Below, in pieces: positions 6,896 to 10,364 of a stretch of 10,364 nt of DNA. Within the stretch, counting starts at the first letter, position 1, and the number at the start of each line of letters is the position of its first letter. This stretch comes from Paracoccaceae bacterium (GTDB lineage: Bacteria > Pseudomonadota > Alphaproteobacteria > Rhodobacterales > Rhodobacteraceae). The position numbers were made by a program, and so were the translations under genes. The DNA is taken from NCBI GenBank assembly GCA_020852535.1, contig JADZAO010000077.1, positions 1 to 10,364 on the forward strand, given 5' to 3'. The notes under the pieces are model-generated. The model saw nothing but the letters and a program-made list of their open reading frames with translations, made no database searches and was not told the DNA's origin.

Positions 6896-6912
6896 ATGCG
6901 CAATTAGCGCAT
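6896..6912. promoter_or_regulatory. 17-bp dyad upstream of mgtE, candidate operator
   Basis: ATGCGC (6896-6901) and GCGCAT (6907-6912) are perfect inverted arms around AATTA. The size and AT-rich centre suit a dimeric regulator such as a Fur/MntR-type or MarR/TetR-type protein, but no specific regulator can be named from sequence alone. Confidence 0.35.
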
Positions 6913-6934
6913 GGGTAAATTTCCCGGCGATCCG

Positions 6935-6949
6935 TGTTTCGTTGAAACA
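6935..6949. promoter_or_regulatory. 15-bp dyad in the probable mgtE leader
   Basis: TGTTTC (6935-6940) and GAAACA (6944-6949) are perfect inverted arms around GTT. The dyad ends 45 bases before the mgtE start, so it could be an operator near the transcription start or a small 5' UTR stem. Which one depends on the unknown transcription start. Confidence 0.35.
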
Positions 6950-6994
6950 TCTACATAGCAGTCGGGTAATCGCAAAACGGACTAGGCGGTACAA

Positions 6995-8365
6995 ATGGCG
7001 GAAAATGAAGCAGCCGTGGAAAAGGTCGAACTGGACGAAACCCGCGTCGAGGCAATCCGCGAGGCGGTAGACCGTGGTGACAGCGACGAGGTCAGCCGAC
7101 TTCTAAAACCACTGCACGCTGCTGACATTGCCGACCTTTTGGAACAGATCAGTGGTGGTGAGCGACGCGAGTTGTTGGCGCTGTGCTCTGGTGAGATCGA
7201 TGGCGACGTTCTCTCAGAACTTGACGAAACGATTCGCGAAGAGGTGATCGAGAGGCTTCCGCCAGAAGTGGTGGCCGAGGCCGTGCGCGACCTCGAGACC
7301 GATGACGTTGTGGACATTCTAGAAGACCTCGAGGCGCCCGCACAGGGCAAGATCCTCGATGCGCTGGAGCTGGTGGACCGTGTCGCGGTCGAACAGGCGA
7401 TGAGCTTTCCCGAAGGATCGGCGGGACGTTTGATGCAACGCGAGGCGGTGGTTGTGCCCGAGCATTGGACGGTAGGTGATGCCATCGACTATCTGCGCAA
7501 GGCGACGCAGCTGCCAGATCAATTTTATCATGTGATTCTTGTCGATCCGCGCATAAAGCCGCTTGGCTATGTCACTCTGGGGCGTATGTTATCAGCGAGG
7601 CATGATGTGCGGCTGAAGGATATTGAAGAAGACAACTTTCGTACGGTGAAGGCCACTCAGGAAGAAGAGGAGGTCGCTTATATCTTCAACCAATACCACC
7701 TTATTTCCTGTCCTGTAGTGGACGATAGCGACCGTTTGGTGGGTGTAATCACCATTGATGATGCGATGAACGTGCTAGACGAGGAACACGGAGAGGACAT
7801 GTTACTGCTGGCTGGTGTGGGCGAAGAGGCCTCGGTGCTCGACGGGCCTATCGCGACCGTACGACAGCGCCTACCGTGGCTTGTGGTGAACCTGTTTACG
7901 GCGTCCTTGTCGGCACTGGTCATCTCGCGTTTTGAGGCAACCATTGCATCCTTAGTAGCGCTGGCGGCGGTCATGCCAATCGTTGCTTCGACAGGTGGAA
8001 TCGCGGGGACGCAATCGCTGGCGGTGGCGGTGCGTGCGTTGGCGACGCGCGACTTGACGAGCAGCAACGCACGGCGCGTTGTGTTGCGCGAAGTGACGGC
8101 AGGAGCGATTAACGGTCTGGTGTTAGCAGCGATTCTCGGTCTTCTAGGCACACTGGTCTTGGGCGACTCGTGGCTGGGGTTAGTGCTGGCTATGGCAATG
8201 ATCGTAAATCAGATCGTTGCGGCCTTTGGTGGGGTAATGGTGCCCTTGATGCTAGAACGTTTTGGTCTTGATCCGGCTTTGGCCTCGGGAACCTTCGTGA
8301 CAACTTTAACCGATGTGATGGGGTATCTGGCATTTCTGGGGCTGGCGACGATTGTACTACTATGA
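6995..8365 (+). CDS. mgtE: MgtE-type magnesium channel/transporter
   Basis: The 456-residue inner-membrane protein should admit Mg2+ as a dimer gated by cytosolic Mg2+. It shows the full MgtE order: an acidic N-domain (about residues 10-135, with the HAADIADLLE and LETDDVVDILEDL repeats), two CBS domains (about 145-200 and 205-265, the second with CPVVDDSDRLVGVITIDDAM), a connecting helix, and five membrane segments (about 292-456) starting at RLPWLVVNLF. The pore-region Asp is present as LTDVMGY (Asp440). The signature normally GGN-x-G-x-Q reads GGIAGTQ (334-340), so the conserved Asn is Ile336. AGGCGG (6984-6989) lies five bases before the ATG. The stop overlaps the next gene (ATGA). Expression control may lie in the dyad-rich upstream region. 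Confidence 0.93.
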   Translation: MAENEAAVEKVELDETRVEAIREAVDRGDSDEVSRLLKPLHAADIADLLEQISGGERRELLALCSGEIDGDVLSELDETIREEVIERLPPEVVAEAVRDLETDDVVDILEDLEAPAQGKILDALELVDRVAVEQAMSFPEGSAGRLMQREAVVVPEHWTVGDAIDYLRKATQLPDQFYHVILVDPRIKPLGYVTLGRMLSARHDVRLKDIEEDNFRTVKATQEEEEVAYIFNQYHLISCPVVDDSDRLVGVITIDDAMNVLDEEHGEDMLLLAGVGEEASVLDGPIATVRQRLPWLVVNLFTASLSALVISRFEATIASLVALAAVMPIVASTGGIAGTQSLAVAVRALATRDLTSSNARRVVLREVTAGAINGLVLAAILGLLGTLVLGDSWLGLVLAMAMIVNQIVAAFGGVMVPLMLERFGLDPALASGTFVTTLTDVMGYLAFLGLATIVLL

Positions 8366-8910
8366 CGATAAATGAGATTAAGGCCCAGGCGCGGAAAGAG
8401 TGCTTTGCGACACGGGCCGAGGCCTTCAAAACGGAGCATGGTCAAGCAAACAAAATACTAGCCGATTATCTTGCACCTCATCGTGGTAAAGTGCTTTCGG
8501 GTTATATAGCGATGCGCACAGAGATGGACCCGATGGTGGTGATGGCCGCACATCAGGGCCCCGTGGGCGTACCGGTGATCGTGGCCAAAGACCAGCCACT
8601 GCGCTTTCGTGAATGGTCACCGGGATGCACGCTGGTGGAAGGCGAGCTCAAGGCAATGATCCCCGCTGAGGGCGGATGGATCGAACCCGAGGTGCTGATT
8701 GTACCGCTGGTTGGTTTTGATGCGCGGGGCTATCGCTTAGGCTACGGCGGCGGGTTCTACGACCGCACTCTGGCGATGCTGCGGGCTAAGCGTCCGACGA
8801 TTGCAGTGGGCTTTTCTTTTGCAGCGCAGGAATTGCCGGAAGTACCGATAGATGAGTACGATCAGAGGCTTGATGCTATCGTAACCGAGAAAGGGTTGCG
8901 AGTTTTCTAA
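8362..8910 (+). CDS. 5-formyltetrahydrofolate cyclo-ligase
   Basis: The 182-residue cytosolic enzyme (5-FCL, also called methenyltetrahydrofolate synthetase; YgfA family) converts 5-formyl-THF to 5,10-methenyl-THF using Mg-ATP, returning an inhibitory folate to the one-carbon pool. Family marks are the basic N-terminal helix (KAQARKE), SGYIAMRTEMDP (residues 46-57, substrate side), REWSPG (83-88), and the ATP/Mg signature with VPLVGFDARGYRLGYGGGFYDR (114-135). The length is normal. Its ATG overlaps the mgtE stop (ATGA, 8362-8365), so translation is probably coupled, and a Mg2+ channel is thus co-made with a Mg-ATP enzyme. No intrinsic terminator is visible after the TAA. Confidence 0.92.
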   Translation: MTINEIKAQARKECFATRAEAFKTEHGQANKILADYLAPHRGKVLSGYIAMRTEMDPMVVMAAHQGPVGVPVIVAKDQPLRFREWSPGCTLVEGELKAMIPAEGGWIEPEVLIVPLVGFDARGYRLGYGGGFYDRTLAMLRAKRPTIAVGFSFAAQELPEVPIDEYDQRLDAIVTEKGLRVF

Positions 8911-8977
8911 GCAGGTTTTGCAAGCGAGCCACGATTGCGCCATCAGAAGAAGGGCAAAAATAACCAAAGCGAGGTAT

Positions 8978-9073
8978 ATGACGATTCTTGTTAATCAAAG
9001 CTTGGCGTGGCTTAAACAGCAGGCAAAGGCCAAGTTAGGACACGGGGTTTACCGGCACGGGAAAGCTTGGTAG
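8978..9073 (+). CDS. Possible 31-residue small protein (weak)
   Basis: A short frame starts MTILVNQSLAWLKQQ and ends GVYRHGKAW, just before the tRNA gene. GAGG lies only three bases before the ATG, closer than optimal. The product would be a basic peptide with one amphipathic helix, resembling no family I recognise. It lies in the 181-base gap between the cyclo-ligase and the tRNA, where nothing else is visible. Chance occurrence is at least as likely as a real gene. Confidence 0.15.
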   Translation: MTILVNQSLAWLKQQAKAKLGHGVYRHGKAW

Positions 9074-9091
9074 CGACCTGTCATCTATACG

Positions 9092-9177
9092 GCCCGCGTG
9101 GTGGAATGGTAGACACAGAAGACTTAAAATCTTTAGGCCGAAAGGCCGTGCCGGTTCGAATCCGGCCGCGGGCACCA
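9092..9177 (+). tRNA. tRNA-Leu (UAA anticodon)
   Basis: The 86-base class II tRNA folds completely. The acceptor stem is GCCCGCG (9092-9098) with CGCGGGC (9167-9173), discriminator A9174 and an encoded CCA (9175-9177). The anticodon stem is GAAGA/TCTTT around CTTAAAA, giving anticodon TAA at 9125-9127. The long variable arm GGCC-GAAA-GGCC (9136-9147) is characteristic of Leu, and the T arm is GCCGG-TTCGAAT-CCGGC (9150-9166). It reads UUA and, by wobble, UUG codons. The 176 bases between it and the rhomboid gene show no integrase, att duplication or clear promoter. Confidence 0.97.
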
Positions 9178-9353
9178 CTGATCCTGAAACAAAACCCTGT
9201 AAGATTCCCGAATGGCCGCGAGGAACTACCCGCCAGATAGGCCACTTAAAGAAGATTAAATGTGAATGGTGGGTACAGAGCACGCAGCCCAGAGTCATCA
9301 TAACGAGACAAGGCTATCTTGACGAGCAGCGGTGGATCGGGGAGTTTGCTGGT

Positions 9354-10112
9354 ATGTTCCCGATCCGCGACCATAATCCATCAGGGCGTAGGCCTTATGT
9401 CACGCACCTGCTGATCGTACTAAACGTGGTGATCTTCATTACTTACTGTTTAGGACCTGGCTCGGACATGATGATTGTCCGTTTCTTTATGACATGGGGA
9501 CTTGTTCCGGCCCGGATCGCCTATGGCGATGGCTACTGGACCGTGCTGACCAGTATGTTCCTACATGACGGCTGGATGCATCTATTAGGTAATATGCTGT
9601 TTTTGTATATCTTTGGAGATAACATGGAAGATCGCATGGGGCATGTCCCGTTCTTGCTGTTCTATCTTTGCACGGGGTTTGCCGCCGCATTAGCGCAGTT
9701 TGTAACCGATCCGACGTCAATGGTTCCCATGGTTGGGGCATCGGGCGCGATTGCCGGTATTCTGGGCGGCTATCTCTTACTTTACCCTAAAGCACGAGTG
9801 GATGTGATCTTCATCTTCATTATCTTCTTCAAGGTCTTCCCAATTCCCGCATGGATCACATTGGGTGTCTGGTTCGCGCTGCAACTGTTTAGCGGCGCAA
9901 CAACCCATATAGATGACGGCGGCATAGCCTATTGGGCGCATGTGGGTGGCTTTGTCGCGGGGTTAGCGCTGACGCTGCCCACGTTCCTACGGCTTGGCGG
10001 GCCGCGTTTCTGGCATGTCACTAATGGCACACCACCAAATCCCAAAGCAGTTTATCCCTTTGAGCTAACTCGTGTGCCCCGTGTGGTGCGGCACAAGGGA
10101 CCTTGGACCTGA
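9354..10112 (+). CDS. Rhomboid family intramembrane serine protease
   Basis: The 252-residue inner-membrane protease should cleave transmembrane segments of other membrane proteins. Catalytic features are intact: HLLGNMLFLYIFGDN (residues 76-90, the His/Asn region of the second helix), the nucleophile Ser130 in GASGAIAG (128-135), and the partner His196 in AHVGGFVAGLAL. About six membrane segments span residues 17-207, followed by a 40-residue polar, proline-containing cytosolic tail. The amphipathic loop with WTVLTSMFLHDGWMH precedes the HLLGN motif, as in GlpG-like rhomboids. GGGGAG lies about ten bases before the ATG, somewhat long spacing. Natural substrates cannot be inferred. The gene is convergent with the phosphatase downstream. 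Confidence 0.92.
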   Translation: MFPIRDHNPSGRRPYVTHLLIVLNVVIFITYCLGPGSDMMIVRFFMTWGLVPARIAYGDGYWTVLTSMFLHDGWMHLLGNMLFLYIFGDNMEDRMGHVPFLLFYLCTGFAAALAQFVTDPTSMVPMVGASGAIAGILGGYLLLYPKARVDVIFIFIIFFKVFPIPAWITLGVWFALQLFSGATTHIDDGGIAYWAHVGGFVAGLALTLPTFLRLGGPRFWHVTNGTPPNPKAVYPFELTRVPRVVRHKGPWT

Positions 10113-10141
10113 TGCGCTCGTGGATCTTTCTGTCTTATTCA

Positions 10142-10180
10142 CGCTTGCTTAAATATCCTCAAGCGAGCCCGCTTACGGGC
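10142..10180. terminator. Pair of small hairpins between convergent genes
   Basis: CGCTTG (10142-10147) pairs with CAAGCG (10160-10165), and GCCCG (10167-10171) pairs with CGGGC (10176-10180) around CTTA. They lie in the 75-base gap between the convergent rhomboid and phosphatase ends. Neither is followed by a proper T-run, so intrinsic termination is uncertain. The internal AAATATCC reminds me of a sequence common after genes in Rhodobacteraceae, but this is recollection and not a measured match. Confidence 0.35.
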
Positions 10181-10187
10181 GTAAGAT

Positions 10188-10364
10188 TTACTCATTGCGG
10201 ATAATCTTGCAGAAGGGTTCGAACAAAGGTTCATTCACCGCAATAATTGCGCCCTTAACCAAGGGATTATCGCCGTCACGGATGGCCGAGACGAAACCAC
10301 CGGCTTCTTTCACTAGTAAAAGTCCCGCGGCAATGTCCCAGGCTTTCAGTTCCCGTTCCCAGTA
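10188..10364 (-). CDS. Inositol monophosphatase family protein, C-terminal part (SuhB-like)
   Basis: Only the last 58 codons are in the window; the gene continues past its end. The minus-strand translation begins YWERELKAWDIAAG and ends CKIIRNE followed by TAA at 10188-10190. WERELKAWDIAAG carries the metal-binding Asp of the WDxAAG motif, followed by the KEAGG glycine pair, both diagnostic of inositol-1-monophosphatase and related phosphatases (SuhB, CysQ). The WD-IAAG form matches the SuhB branch, unlike the YD-containing histidinol-phosphatase earlier in this window. The specific substrate is not decided by this fragment. The gene is convergent with the rhomboid gene. Confidence 0.9.
   Translation of the reverse strand, partial: YWERELKAWDIAAGLLLVKEAGGFVSAIRDGDNPLVKGAIIAVNEPLFEPFCKIIRNE

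Larger units (their letters stand above)
6539..6994. other. Gene-free region upstream of mgtE, with several inverted repeats
   Basis: In these 456 bases I find no convincing gene; open frames on either strand are short and lack ribosome-binding sites. Structure is present. GGTGACG/CGTCGCC with a CGGT loop (6568-6585) could be the 3' hairpin of the ABC transcript, although no T-run follows directly. CTTCACC (6772-6778) pairs with GGTGAAG (6797-6803). ATGCGC/GCGCAT (6896-6912) and TGTTTC/GAAACA (6935-6949) are compact dyads 83 and 46 bases before mgtE. No clear -35/-10 pair is seen. The stretch probably contains the mgtE promoter and a leader. Confidence 0.5.

Noticed and set aside
6607..6903. 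98-codon minus-strand open frame in the mgtE upstream region
   Set aside because: No ribosome-binding site, no recognisable domain, and a composition typical of non-coding frames; treated as chance.
6539..6994. 6S RNA gene near the 5-formyl-THF cyclo-ligase
   Set aside because: In many proteobacteria 6S RNA lies upstream of this gene, but here the gene overlaps mgtE, and no long 6S-like rod with a central bubble is evident in the flanking gaps.
7149..7485. Long antisense open frames inside mgtE
   Set aside because: Shadows of a clear MgtE coding frame, rich in Arg/Ser/Pro as expected for reverse frames of this gene.
9035..9301. 88-codon minus-strand open frame containing a GFEPARPFGLK-like stretch
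   Set aside because: It is the antisense of the tRNA-Leu gene; this peptide is a well-known false translation over tRNAs.
9178..9353. tRNA-associated integration site
   Set aside because: No repeat of the tRNA 3' end, no integrase and no phage or island genes in the window.

Overview
The window reads as a chromosomal segment of an alphaproteobacterium, most likely Rhodobacterales (roseobacter-type). This rests on the protein flavours (BI-1 protein ending GNRE, MgtE with a 5-FCL partner, HisN-type phosphatase, SuhB-like end) and on moderate G+C with many CTA/TTA leucine codons, which suggests one of the lower-GC members. Genus cannot be fixed without a search. I see no phage, IS, CRISPR, toxin-antitoxin or defence genes. 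This is mostly ordinary core and transport gene content, and the notable signals are regulatory or single-residue oddities.

Layout. Positions 1-36 hold a strong hairpin. Positions 47-778 (minus) encode a seven-TM Bax inhibitor-1/YccA family protein, with an upstream promoter that looks like a heat-shock (sigma-32) site. After a gene-free stretch comes a HisN-type histidinol-phosphatase (1162-1962) and a small RraB-like protein (2124-2441). Positions 2635-6538 carry a complete ABC importer in the order binding protein, permease, permease, ATPase. The last three genes are translationally coupled (ATGA and TGATG overlaps). A textbook terminator hairpin sits between the binding-protein gene and the permeases, which should make the binding protein more abundant than the membrane complex. 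The substrate is not readable from the sequence; the fold group is that of polyamine, Fe(III), phosphonate and similar family-1 binding proteins.

Positions 6539-6994 are a gene-free 456-base stretch with several inverted repeats, leading into an MgtE-type magnesium channel (6995-8365). Its stop overlaps the start of 5-formyltetrahydrofolate cyclo-ligase (8362-8910). A tRNA-Leu(UAA) follows at 9092-9177 with encoded CCA. Then come a rhomboid serine protease (9354-10112) and, convergent to it, the last 58 codons of an inositol monophosphatase family gene (10188 to the window end, minus).

Functionally the segment combines envelope housekeeping (BI-1, rhomboid), histidine and folate metabolism, RNA-turnover control (RraB-like), magnesium uptake and one solute importer. 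Apart from the ABC operon and the mgtE/5-FCL pair, the genes look independently transcribed.
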